A DNA stretch of 15,812 nucleotides from Chloroflexota bacterium (GTDB taxonomy: Bacteria > Chloroflexota > UBA11872): assembly GCA_028875175.1 (NCBI GenBank), contig JAPPFO010000042.1, forward strand, positions 18,441 through 34,252. Direction: 5' to 3'. A model generated the notes under the pieces. It had not been told where the DNA came from. It did no database searches and worked only from the letters and a program-made list of their open reading frames with translations. Shown here one piece after another: positions 1 to 7,752 of this stretch. Positions within the stretch are counted from its first letter, which is position 1; each line of letters starts with the position of its first letter. A program made the position numbers and the translations under genes.

Positions 1-110
1 GCGTGCCGCCCCGCCGCCCCCCTCCCCCCCACCCCCACACACTGCCCCCCCAGTTGGGGGGCTTTCCCCGGCCCCCCCCCCCCCCGGGCCCCCCACGGGT
101 CGTTTAAGGC
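1..110. other. Low-complexity poly-C/poly-G window edge
   Basis: This stretch is dominated by runs of C, with one run of G near 56-61 and a run of 14 C near 72-85. No coding frame with normal composition is visible. Such homopolymer tracts at a contig end often reflect assembly or sequencing degradation, so exact bases here should not be trusted. The stretch may cover the real 3' end of an upstream gene plus its terminator, but nothing can be assigned. Confidence 0.6.
44..65 (+). terminator. Possible intrinsic terminator hairpin (C7-AGTT-G6)
   Basis: A run of seven C (45-51), the loop AGTT and six G (56-61) can form a very GC-rich stem, closed by G44 and C62 and followed by TTT. The shape is that of a short rho-independent terminator for a gene to the left of the window. 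The surrounding homopolymer noise makes the exact sequence uncertain, and the T tract is only three bases long. Confidence 0.3.
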
Positions 111-242
111 CCAGGCCGACCGGTTGCTGGACGCGGGTTCGCCATAGCCCTGCGATAGGCTCCGATTGCTGACGCCGCACGCAACGCGTTGGGCCGGCTG
201 CAGGCCGCTGCGTCCAACACGGCCAATGGGGAGCAAACCGGC

Positions 243-1340
243 ATGAGCTTCAAAGTCGGGATCATCGGGCATACCGGGCGAGGCAATTACGGCCACTACC
301 TGGACATGGCCTTTGTCGGGGTGGAGGGCGCGGAGATCGCGGCGCTCGCCGACCCGGACGACGAGGGGCGGGCCGAAGCAGCCGAGAAAACCGGCGCCCG
401 CACGGCGTACGCGGACTACCGCGAGATGCTGGACCGGGAGAAGCCCGACATCGCCGTGGTGGCCTCGCGGGAGGTCGGCGATCACCGCGACCTGGTCGTA
501 GACGCCTCCCAAGCGGGCGCCAATGTCTACTTGGAGAAGCCCGTCGCTACCGCGCCGGAGGACGTCGACGCCATGCAGGCCGCTTGCGACGAGTCATCGG
601 TGATCTGCGTGGTCGCTCATCCCTGGCGCGGCCACCCGCCAATCCAGCGGGTGGCGATTCCGCTCATCAATTCGGGACGAATTGGCGAGCCCCGCCTGGT
701 CCGCGTCTTCGGCAAGGACGGCGAGAAGGGCGGGAACGAGATGTTCCTGGACCTCTATCCCCACTTCTTCGATTTCCTGTGGCAGCTCTTCGGCGCACCG
801 CTGTGGTGCAGCGCCCACCTGACCCAGGACGGCCGCACCTGCGAGCAATCCGATCTCCGGCCCGGCTGGGAGGGCATGGGCCTGGTGGCCGGCAACGGCC
901 TGAAGGCCTACTACTGCTTTGAGGGCGGCGTCGCGGCCGACTTCGAGTCCTACCAGGGCGACGGCGCCTCGGACCCCTACCGCGTCGACATCTACGGCAC
1001 CGAGGGCACGATCTCCCTGCCCGGGCCGATGGGACGCGGCCCAGACATCTACTGGCACCCCCGTGCCAACCCGGAACTGATCGACGACGGCGGCTGGCAG
1101 GTCATTCCCGCCGAGCCGCCGCCGGACCGCCACAAGTGGTTGCGCGCCCACCGGCGCATGGCCCGCTCGATGATGGACATGCTGGAGGGCAAACAGCCGG
1201 AGTGGGACCTGGTGCAGCTGCCGAACGCAAGGCTCTACCTGGAGATGGCCCTGCTGGCCCACGCCTCGCACATGCAAGGCGCCCGCGTCGGCCTGCCGCT
1301 GCCAGACGGCAAGAACCCCTTCGACCACTGGACGGCGTAA
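243..1340 (+). CDS. Gfo/Idh/MocA family oxidoreductase
   Basis: A 365-residue cytoplasmic NAD(P)-dependent oxidoreductase of the glucose-fructose oxidoreductase/inositol dehydrogenase/MocA type, which usually oxidises a hydroxyl of a sugar, inositol or sugar acid. The N-terminal Rossmann fold starts with GIIGHTGRGNYGH (residues 6-18), a variant of the usual GxGxxG loop with extra glycines. The family Glu-Lys-Pro signature is LEKPVA with Lys99. The C-terminal half is the alpha/beta substrate domain. ATG 243 was chosen because GGGGAG (228-233) lies 9 nt upstream and the Rossmann strand begins right after it. The in-frame TTG at 189 would add 18 residues of poor composition. It is the first gene of a forward block with a second Gfo/Idh/MocA gene, an M20 peptidase and a sulfatase. 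Family assignment is secure; substrate is unknown. Confidence 0.9.
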   Translation: MSFKVGIIGHTGRGNYGHYLDMAFVGVEGAEIAALADPDDEGRAEAAEKTGARTAYADYREMLDREKPDIAVVASREVGDHRDLVVDASQAGANVYLEKPVATAPEDVDAMQAACDESSVICVVAHPWRGHPPIQRVAIPLINSGRIGEPRLVRVFGKDGEKGGNEMFLDLYPHFFDFLWQLFGAPLWCSAHLTQDGRTCEQSDLRPGWEGMGLVAGNGLKAYYCFEGGVAADFESYQGDGASDPYRVDIYGTEGTISLPGPMGRGPDIYWHPRANPELIDDGGWQVIPAEPPPDRHKWLRAHRRMARSMMDMLEGKQPEWDLVQLPNARLYLEMALLAHASHMQGARVGLPLPDGKNPFDHWTA

Positions 1341-1452
1341 GCACCAGATCGGGGACCGCGTCGCGCCTGCGTCTGCGATGATGCTGCTCGTACCGGTCGG
1401 CGGCCTGTCCGGCAACCGCCTGGGGCGCTGATCTCTCGCAGGGGGTGGAGAC

Positions 1453-2589
1453 ATGTCAGCCAGCGATCTCCCGGCCTTTCGTATCGGGGTGGTTGGATGC
1501 GGCGGGATCAGCTCCCGCCACGGTCGCGCCGGCCTGGAGTCCGAAAAGCTCCAGCTCGTCGCCTGCTGTGATATCCGCGAGTCGGTGGCCCGCGAGTGGG
1601 CCGAGACCTACGACTGCGAGGCCTGGTACACCGACTACGAACAGATGATCCGCGACCAGGACCTGGACGGCGTGGTGCTGGCCACCTGGCCGAACCAGCA
1701 CCGGGAACAGGTGGAGCGTTGCCTCAACGCCGGCGCCCGCAACATCCTCAGCGAGAAGTCGCTGACCGCCGACGGGCAGGAAGCCCTGGAACTCGCGCAA
1801 CTCGTCGAGGACGCTGGCGCATACCTGATGGAAGGCTTCATGTACCGCCACCACCCGTTCGTGGCCGAGCTGGAGCGCCAGGTGGCCGCCGGGACGATCG
1901 GCCAGATCGATTCCGTCAGTTCCAAGTTCAGCACCCTCGATTACGAAGAAGAGAGCCCCGACGATCCCAACCGCAACTGGCGGCGCGACCCCGAGCGCCT
2001 GGGCGGCTCACCCTGGGATATCACCTGCTACGCCATCAACGCCGTCAACCACTTTGCTTCGATGGGGGCGGGTGGACGCGGCACCGGCAAAGGGTCGAAC
2101 CCCGATGGAACGCTCGGTTCCGACGCCAAGAGCCTCGTCGCCGCCCGGCCGACCCGCGTTTGGTCGGTTGGCAGCGTCAGCCAGGTCTACGGCACCCTGA
2201 ATCGCCAGTTCGGCCTGATCGAATACGACAGCGGCTGCGTCGGCTACGTGGAAGGCAGCCGCCAAGCCCACATCAGCGAGGAGTTGCACATCGCCGGAAG
2301 GGAAGGCCGACTGCTCATCCGCCGCGCCTGGCGCCCGCACGCCGAGCCCGTGATCGAGCACCAGTACGGCAACGGCGAATGGCGGGAAATACCCGTTTCA
2401 GGCGCCGAGATGTACCGCTTGCAGATGGAGAACTTCGCGGACGTGGCGCAGGGTGTTGCCGAGCCGGTGATGCCGCTGATCCAGACCGTCGTGAACATGT
2501 ACACCATCGAGGCCACGGTCACCAGCCAGCTCGAGGACCGCCTCGTGGACCTCGAACTTCCGGCCAGCCTCTTCGACGACCCGGCCTAG
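1453..2589 (+). CDS. Gfo/Idh/MocA family oxidoreductase
   Basis: A 378-residue NAD(P)-dependent oxidoreductase, not a close copy of the preceding paralogue. The Rossmann loop GVVGCGGIS lies at residues 12-20. The EKP signature appears as SEKSL with Lys102 kept and Pro replaced by Ser. The motif MEGFMYRHHP resembles the dihydrodiol dehydrogenase/glucose-fructose oxidoreductase branch, which usually reads EAFMYR-HP. A Gly- and Ser-rich insertion follows the WDITCYAIN helix, around residues 203-224. The start at ATG 1453 follows the purine-rich AGGGGGTGGAG (1440-1450). It lies 112 nt after the first oxidoreductase and 70 nt before the M20 gene, consistent with one transcription unit. Likely a sugar or sugar-derivative dehydrogenase; exact substrate cannot be read from sequence. 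Confidence 0.9.
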   Translation: MSASDLPAFRIGVVGCGGISSRHGRAGLESEKLQLVACCDIRESVAREWAETYDCEAWYTDYEQMIRDQDLDGVVLATWPNQHREQVERCLNAGARNILSEKSLTADGQEALELAQLVEDAGAYLMEGFMYRHHPFVAELERQVAAGTIGQIDSVSSKFSTLDYEEESPDDPNRNWRRDPERLGGSPWDITCYAINAVNHFASMGAGGRGTGKGSNPDGTLGSDAKSLVAARPTRVWSVGSVSQVYGTLNRQFGLIEYDSGCVGYVEGSRQAHISEELHIAGREGRLLIRRAWRPHAEPVIEHQYGNGEWREIPVSGAEMYRLQMENFADVAQGVAEPVMPLIQTVVNMYTIEATVTSQLEDRLVDLELPASLFDDPA

Positions 2590-2659
2590 ACGGCGTGCAG
2601 GCTCGAGCAGGCGCGGCGATTGGCCGCCAGCCGTGCCTGGATGCCAATATGGCGCGCCC

Positions 2660-3826
2660 ATGAGCGCCCACGTCACAACCGAACGCGAAGCCATCGACCT
2701 GTTGAGTCGGCTGGTTGCCACTCCCAGCGTGACGCCGGAAGTCGAGGGCGGCACCGGCGAAGCCGCGATGTCCGACCTCGTGGAGGAATTCGCCCGCTCC
2801 ATTGGTGCGCAGGTCACGCGCCAGGAGGTTTTCCCGGGTCGCGAAAACGTGATCTGCACCATCGCCCCCGACGCCCCGGGGCCGCACCTGATGCTGGAAG
2901 CGCACATGGACACCGTGGCGCTGGGCCCCATGACCAACGGGCACCAGCCATACATGGACGATGAGGGCAAGCTGCACGGCCGCGGCTCTTGCGACACCAA
3001 GGGCTCGCTGGCGGCCATGCTGCTCGCGCTCCAGTGGGCGGCCGGTGACTCCGATCCTGAAGGTCCGCTCACCGTGGCCGCGGCCGTGGACGAGGAAACC
3101 GGCAGCGCCGGGGCCAAGGCCCTGCCGCATTCCGGAGTCAGGGTGGACGGCGCGATCGTGGGCGAACCCACGAGCTTGGAGGTGGTTCGTTCGCACCGTG
3201 GCGGCCGCTACTGGCCCCTCATCACCCACGGCACCGCCGTCCATAGCTCCACGCCCGAACTCGGCGACAACGCCATCCTCCGCATGGCTGACGTCCTGCA
3301 CGTCCTTCGCGAGGAATACGGCCGCCGGCTGTCCGGCCGCACGCACCCGCTGGTCGGAAACTCGTCGTTCTCGGTCGGCATCATCAAGGCCGGAACCTCG
3401 TTCAACATGGTTCCCGACCGTTGCGAGGCCATCATCGAACGGCGCCAGATCCCCGGCGAGTCGGTGGACGACGTGGAAGCGGAACTCAAGGAAATCCTCA
3501 ACATCGCCCGCCGCGGCCATCCCGACCTGAACGTGGAAGTCCAGGCGCCGTTTGTCTTCGGAGACGTGCTGGACACTCCCGCCGACGCCCCGATTGTCCA
3601 GGTGGTGAGCGACGCCGTTGCCGACGTGTGCGGCTCGGCCAACGTAATCGGCGTCTCTTACGGCTCCGACGCCGCCACCCTGGCGGCCGCCGGTATCCCC
3701 AGCGTGCTCTGCGGTCCCGGCGACATCGCCTACGCGCACAGCGCCGACGAGTTCGTGCCCATGGCGGAAGTCGTCCTGGCGGCCGAGATTTACGCGCGCG
3801 CCTGGAAGCGCTTCGCCGCCGCCTGA
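2660..3826 (+). CDS. M20 family metallohydrolase (ArgE/DapE/CPG2-like)
   Basis: A 388-residue di-zinc amidohydrolase of the M20 family, which cleaves N-acyl or C-terminal amide bonds of amino-acid derivatives in the cytoplasm. All expected metal and catalytic positions are visible: His82 and Asp84 in EAHMDT, Asp112 in GSCDTKG, Glu145-Glu146 in DEETGS, Glu169 in GEPT and His360 in YAHSADEF. The lid/dimerisation domain includes HSSTPELGDNAI. GPGDIAYAHSADEFV resembles N-acetylornithine deacetylase and succinyl-diaminopimelate desuccinylase-like proteins. ATG 2660 is preferred because family homology begins about there; an in-frame GTG at 2633 would add nine residues, and neither has a strong ribosome binding site. 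Its stop TGA overlaps the sulfatase ATG (TGATG), suggesting translational coupling. With sugar genes on both sides, the substrate may be an acylated amino sugar or amino acid rather than an arginine or lysine pathway intermediate; this is inference. Confidence 0.88.
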   Translation: MSAHVTTEREAIDLLSRLVATPSVTPEVEGGTGEAAMSDLVEEFARSIGAQVTRQEVFPGRENVICTIAPDAPGPHLMLEAHMDTVALGPMTNGHQPYMDDEGKLHGRGSCDTKGSLAAMLLALQWAAGDSDPEGPLTVAAAVDEETGSAGAKALPHSGVRVDGAIVGEPTSLEVVRSHRGGRYWPLITHGTAVHSSTPELGDNAILRMADVLHVLREEYGRRLSGRTHPLVGNSSFSVGIIKAGTSFNMVPDRCEAIIERRQIPGESVDDVEAELKEILNIARRGHPDLNVEVQAPFVFGDVLDTPADAPIVQVVSDAVADVCGSANVIGVSYGSDAATLAAAGIPSVLCGPGDIAYAHSADEFVPMAEVVLAAEIYARAWKRFAAA

Positions 3827-5271
3827 TGCCGCCCACGGCCGCCGGCGGGCGACCGAACATCATCCTGGTCATCACCGACCAGCAGCGCTACGACACCATC
3901 GCCGCCCTCGGCCACCCCCACGTCGACACGCCCAACCTCGACCGGCTGGTCCGCGAAGGTGTCAGCTTCGACCAGTGCCACGTCACCGCCGCCTCCTGCG
4001 TGCCCGCCCGCGCCAGCCTCTTCAACGGCCTCTATCCCCACACCACCGGCGTACTCCGCAACGGCTGCGAGTGGCGGCGGTCGTGGGTCGAGCAGTTGGC
4101 CGACTCGGGCTACCACTGCGTCAACGTCGGCAAGATGCACACCATCCCCTTCGAGACTCCGCTCGGCTTCCACGAGCGCTACGTCGTCGAAAACAAAGAC
4201 CGCTTCCTGGAAGGCCGCTACTACTTCGACGAGTGGGACAAAGCCCTGGCCGCCCGCGGCCTCGTCAAGCAGCAACGCGAGCTCTACCGCCAGCGGCCCG
4301 ACTACCGCGAGGCCATGGGCGCCTTCACCTGGGACCTGCCGCCCGACATGCACAGCGACAACTTCGTTGGCGGCCTGGCCCGCTGGTGGCTGGACACCTA
4401 CCCAACCACCCAGCCGCTTTTCCTCGAAGTTGGCTTCCCCGGCCCGCACCCGCCCTACGACCCAACGCCCGAGGCGCTGGCCCCGTACCTGGACCGCGAC
4501 CTGCCTATCCGCCCGGTCTCACAGGCCGACCTGGACGGCCAGCCCGAGGCGCTGCGCGTCTTGCGCTAGCACAACACCGAGGTCGACCACGACTCCGTCA
4601 TGCACATCGTCGATCCGCCGCTTGAGTCACGGCACCGCCAACGGGCGCACTACCTGGCCAACGTGACGATGATCGACACGCAGATGGGCGAACTCATGGA
4701 CGCCCTGGAGCGCAACGGCTACGCCGAGGACTGCGTGGTCATCTTTACGTCCGACCACGGCGACTGCCTGGGCGACCACGGCCACATCCAGAAGTGGACC
4801 ATGTACGACACGATCACCCGCGTCCCCTGCATCGTCTGGGCGCCCGGTCGGTTTGCCGGCGGCCGCCGGATCGACGACCTGGTCCAGTGGTTCGACCTAG
4901 GCCCCACCATCCTCGAACTCGCCGGCTGCCGGCCGGACCCGTCCATGGAAGCCCACTCACTCCTCCCGGCGCTCGAAGGCGGCCAGGCCCCTCACCGCAA
5001 CTACGTCTTCACCGAACAGGGCCGCGACGACGGCAACGGCCTCCACGTTGACTTGGTCACCGCCGTCCGCAGCCAATCCTGGAAACTCGTCCACTTCCTC
5101 GGCGAAGACGAGGGCCAACTCTTCGACCTGCAAAACGATCCTCACGAAGAACGCAACCTCTGGAACGACCCCGCCGCCGCACCCGCCCGCCGCGAACTCC
5201 TGGACGCCCTGCGCGACTGGCGCCTGTCCAGCGGCGTCACCACCGCCAACTGGGCCGCGGACGCACGCTAG
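3826..5271 (+). pseudogene. Type I sulfatase interrupted by in-frame TAG at 4567-4569
   Basis: Read through one stop, this encodes about 480 residues of a formylglycine-dependent sulfatase of the alkaline phosphatase superfamily, which hydrolyses sulfate esters. The N-terminal part has the metal-binding ITDQQR (Asp18, Gln19), the formylglycine motif CVPAR (Cys58, Arg62) and GKMH. After the stop the same frame continues with TSDHGD (Asp310, His311), QKW (Lys323) and the usual C-terminal LFDLQNDPHEERNLW. Codon 248 is TAG, between RVLR and HNTEVDHD. No base is gained or lost, so this is a single substitution, for instance from CAG, GAG or TAC. Metal ligands are split across the stop, so neither half would be active alone. 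It may be a recent pseudogene, a population polymorphism, a sequencing error or a readthrough case. The ATG overlaps the M20 stop. No signal peptide is apparent, so the protein would be cytoplasmic. Confidence 0.85.
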
Positions 5272-5283
5272 CCCTTAAACGCG

Positions 5284-5324
5284 TCGAGAGGGGCGGCGGG
5301 GGTTAGCCCGACGGCCCCTCTCGA
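5284..5324 (+). terminator. Strong hairpin downstream of the sulfatase block
   Basis: An 11-bp perfect inverted repeat, TCGAGAGGGGC (5284-5294) and GCCCCTCTCGA (5314-5324), encloses 19 bases that can form an inner CGGG/CCCG stem (5297-5300 with 5307-5310). It starts 12 nt after the sulfatase stop, the right place for a terminator. There is no U tract after it, so it may act as a factor-dependent terminator or an mRNA 3'-end stabiliser. It could also end transcription of the convergent gene at 5454-6017. Confidence 0.6.
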
Positions 5325-5453
5325 ACTCCTTACCTTCAACTGCAAGCTGCCAGCCTGGCGGCCGGCGAGAATCACGCTATAGCTTTGTCTTCCCCAAACC
5401 TGAAGACATTCTAGACCCGCGCCGCAGACGCAACAACCACGGCCACCTGGGCA

Positions 5454-6017
5454 CTATCCGCCCTCAATAAATCGCTCCCGATCGTCGATTGACTCGAGGA
5501 GCTCAGCGAACAGCGAGTGCCCCTGGCGCGCGAGTCGAATGACCTGGCCAAATCGTTCAGGAATCGTCATTTCAGCTAAGCGTGCCTTGATGTGGTCCAC
5601 GAGTTCCTGATCCTCAGGTCCCAGGAACTCGGAAAGACGGTCAATGTTGTCCGCCAGGTAGTTGGCGGTCGTCAGCGTCTGTCCATGGATTCGCCGCAGC
5701 GCGTGGTGCTTGCGAGGGTCGACTCGCAGTTGAACGGCTCCCAGCCGGAACACCATGCCTCCATATCCGTCTTCGAGCATGTACGCCTCAAACTCCGCGA
5801 GCACCTGCTGGAAATGTATGAGCGTCCGTCGCGAGTCAAACCATGCGGCCCGAAAGCGGTCGCGATGGGTTCGCTCCTGAAACTGGCGCGATCTTCGGGT
5901 CTCAAGGAACGCGGCGCCGCCCGCCACCACGCCCATGATTCCAAGTGCGATCGCAAAGGGATCGGGGTCTATCAGCTCACCGTCGTCGGCGACGGCGGCT
6001 ATCGGTTCTTGACGCAT
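5454..6017 (-). CDS. Putative membrane-anchored protein of unknown function
   Basis: I do not recognise this 187-residue protein. Residues about 20-38 (starting PFAIALGIMGVV) form one hydrophobic segment, probably an N-terminal membrane anchor. A basic stretch ETRRSRQFQERTHRDRFR follows, then a mostly helical, charged soluble domain without cysteine or obvious catalytic motif. The topology suggests a soluble domain on one side of the membrane tethered by a single helix. ATG 6017 is taken as start; a GAGG about 13 nt upstream is a weak ribosome binding site. Its base composition is visibly less GC-rich than its neighbours and it stands alone between a hairpin and a divergent GNAT gene, so it may be a recent arrival. 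A competing open frame on the other strand (5592-6077) looks less protein-like. Confidence 0.6.
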   Translation of the reverse strand: MRQEPIAAVADDGELIDPDPFAIALGIMGVVAGGAAFLETRRSRQFQERTHRDRFRAAWFDSRRTLIHFQQVLAEFEAYMLEDGYGGMVFRLGAVQLRVDPRKHHALRRIHGQTLTTANYLADNIDRLSEFLGPEDQELVDHIKARLAEMTIPERFGQVIRLARQGHSLFAELLESIDDRERFIEGG

Positions 6018-6132
6018 GACGTGGGCGGATCCTCAGAACTCAGATGCCTCGTACGCTATCCGGTCGGTCACCGTTAGACGGTAGGAATGGCTACGAATAG
6101 GCTCAGGGCAGCCTGAACCAGCAAAGACTCCG

Positions 6133-6630
6133 ATGCGCCAGCCCGACCTCCCCATCACCATCCGCGGCTACCAACCCCGCGACCAGGCCCGCATCCGCGA
6201 GTTGACCCTCGAGGGCTTCGACGGCGTCAGCATCGACCAGAACGCTGACGGACTACTGGCCCTGGACTCGGAGCCGCTCTGGGAGACGCGCAAGTGGGCG
6301 GGCGTGCAGGCGGAACTGGAAGCCTCACCGTGCGACCACTTCGTGGCCGAGTTGAACGGCGAGGTCATCGGCTACATCACCACCCACCCGCAACCGGCCG
6401 CCGGCATCGGCCAGATACCCAACATGGCCGTGGACGCCCGCTATCGACGGCGCGGCGTGGCCTCGCGCCTCATCGAGCACGCCCTCGACCATCTACGCGC
6501 CTCCGGCATGCGCGTCGCCAAGATCGAAACCCTGGTCCAGAACGCTCAGGGGCAGACCCTCTACCCGAGCTTCGGTTTCCAGGAAGTCGCCCGCCAGATT
6601 CACTACGTGCGCCGCCTGGACGACGCCTGA
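6133..6630 (+). CDS. GNAT family N-acetyltransferase
   Basis: A 165-residue single-domain acetyltransferase that would transfer acetyl from acetyl-CoA to an amine on a small molecule or protein. Motif A is clear at residues 97-118: NMAVDARYRRRGVASRLIEH, with the pyrophosphate-binding RRRGVA at 105-110. The preceding strand (FVAELNGEVIGYITTHP) and the C-terminal TLYPSFGFQEV, which resembles the common A-x-x-LYxxxGF motif, complete the fold. The start is ATG 6133; no strong ribosome binding site is seen. It is a single gene, convergent with the MDR dehydrogenase (15 nt between stops). The acceptor is unknown, and neighbours give no specific hint. Confidence 0.88.
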   Translation: MRQPDLPITIRGYQPRDQARIRELTLEGFDGVSIDQNADGLLALDSEPLWETRKWAGVQAELEASPCDHFVAELNGEVIGYITTHPQPAAGIGQIPNMAVDARYRRRGVASRLIEHALDHLRASGMRVAKIETLVQNAQGQTLYPSFGFQEVARQIHYVRRLDDA

Positions 6631-6645
6631 GCCAGCCCTGGACCG

Positions 6646-7653
6646 CTAGCGCCAGTCGAACAGGCAGCCCACCAGCGACGGCTCGAAGTCGAACAACAGG
6701 TCGTACACCGCCTCGTACTCGCTGCCCTTCACCCGGTGCGTAATCAACGGATCCAGCGTGATTCGTCCGGCCGCCGCCATCCGCATCGCCACCGCCACGT
6801 CCCGGCGCGCCGACCAGTGCACGGCCAGCGCGTTCAGAAACGGGTTGTCGCCGGCGTCCGGCTGACGGATCGAATCGTGCGCGCCGATGATCGTCAGCCC
6901 CTTCTTATGCACGTCGCGGTAGAAGTTGACGCTCTCGGTTGACCCGCGCGTGCTCCCCAGCAGCACCACCCGCGCAAAGTGCCCGGCAATGATAAAGGCG
7001 TCATTGATCGGTGCCGGAAACCCGGTGGATTCGATCACCACCGGCGGCCCGCCCGTTGGTCCCTCGGCCAGCGCGGCCCGCTCCTCTTCTGACGCCGGGT
7101 CCATGCTCTCCAACCACGGCACGGCTTCCGCCATGGCGCGGCGCTGAGGATCCAGGTCCGCCACGAGCACGCGCCCGGCCCCGGCCACATAGGCCCACTG
7201 CGCGGCCAGCTGCCCGATCAGGCCGCCGCCAATCACCAGCACCGTTTCGCCAAGTTCCACGCGCGCCTTGCGCACCGCCTGCATGGTGATCCGCAGCAGG
7301 GTGTGGAACGCCGCGTCCTGGTCGGCCACGTCGTCGTCGACCATGAATACGTCGCGCATGGGGGCCAGGTCGGCCGTGCCGTGCCGCCCCCTGGTCAGCA
7401 CCCGCGTGCCCGGCGCCAGGTCCACGCCCTCGCCCGCCGCCACAACCTCGCCCACCGCGCTGTAGCCCACGCTTCGCGGCCAGCCATGGGTCGGGATATT
7501 CGGCAGCTGCAGCAGCGAGGCCCGCTCCGTGCCGGGCGACATGGCGGTGACGTGGTGGCGCACCAGGACTTGGCCGGGGCCCGGGTCGCCCAGCTCAATC
7601 GTCTCCATTTGAATCGTCTCGACCGAGTGACTGACCAGGACTTGCGCTTGCAT
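6646..7653 (-). CDS. Medium-chain dehydrogenase/reductase, BchC/SPGTE-like, lacking zinc ligands
   Basis: A 335-residue NAD(P)-dependent dehydrogenase of the medium-chain (threonine/sorbitol dehydrogenase-like) superfamily. The N-terminal GroES-like domain carries MSPGTER (residues 38-44) and PRSVGYSAVGEV, where zinc alcohol dehydrogenases have a zinc Cys and GHE. The Rossmann domain has VIGGGLIGQ (GGGLIG at 143-148). The only cysteine is near the C-terminus, so neither the catalytic nor the structural zinc site is present. SPGTE-type members occur beside Gfo/Idh/MocA proteins and in bacteriochlorophyllide dehydrogenases such as BchC. ATG 7653 was chosen: AAGG lies 11 nt upstream and family homology starts there; a GTG at 7686 would add 11 residues. 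It is divergent from the enolase-superfamily gene with only 99 bp between starts, so the two may be co-regulated. Likely a sugar or polyol dehydrogenase. Confidence 0.87.
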   Translation of the reverse strand: MQAQVLVSHSVETIQMETIELGDPGPGQVLVRHHVTAMSPGTERASLLQLPNIPTHGWPRSVGYSAVGEVVAAGEGVDLAPGTRVLTRGRHGTADLAPMRDVFMVDDDVADQDAAFHTLLRITMQAVRKARVELGETVLVIGGGLIGQLAAQWAYVAGAGRVLVADLDPQRRAMAEAVPWLESMDPASEEERAALAEGPTGGPPVVIESTGFPAPINDAFIIAGHFARVVLLGSTRGSTESVNFYRDVHKKGLTIIGAHDSIRQPDAGDNPFLNALAVHWSARRDVAVAMRMAAAGRITLDPLITHRVKGSEYEAVYDLLFDFEPSLVGCLFDWR

Positions 7654-7693
7654 GCGACCGGCCGCCTTGGGCTGCCATCCGAACACCGGAAGC

Positions 7694-7722
7694 CTGCCAC
7701 AGCCGCCCGTTGCGCGTACGAT
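7694..7722 (+). promoter_or_regulatory. Possible sigma70-type promoter in the divergent intergenic region
   Basis: CTGCCA (7694-7699), a 17-bp spacer and TACGAT (7717-7722) match the -35 and -10 consensus at four of six positions each, and point toward the dehydratase gene starting at 7753. The fit is weak and made by eye; the location between divergent starts is the main support. Confidence 0.22.
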
Positions 7723-7752
7723 GCAGGCTCCCGGCGTCTACCTGGAGCATTC

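Noticed and set aside
4600..5271. Independent 223-residue gene after the sulfatase stop
   Set aside because: It is in the same frame as the upstream half, lacks the N-terminal sulfatase core and a ribosome binding site, and reads as the direct continuation of the interrupted protein.
5592..6077. Forward 161-residue frame opposite the membrane-anchored protein
   Set aside because: Composition is less protein-like, with no membrane segment or motif; the reverse frame has a coherent anchor plus charged helical domain.
6070..6082. Small palindrome ACCGT-TAG-ACGGT before the GNAT gene
   Set aside because: A 5-bp stem with a 3-base loop is expected by chance at this GC content and has no supporting context.
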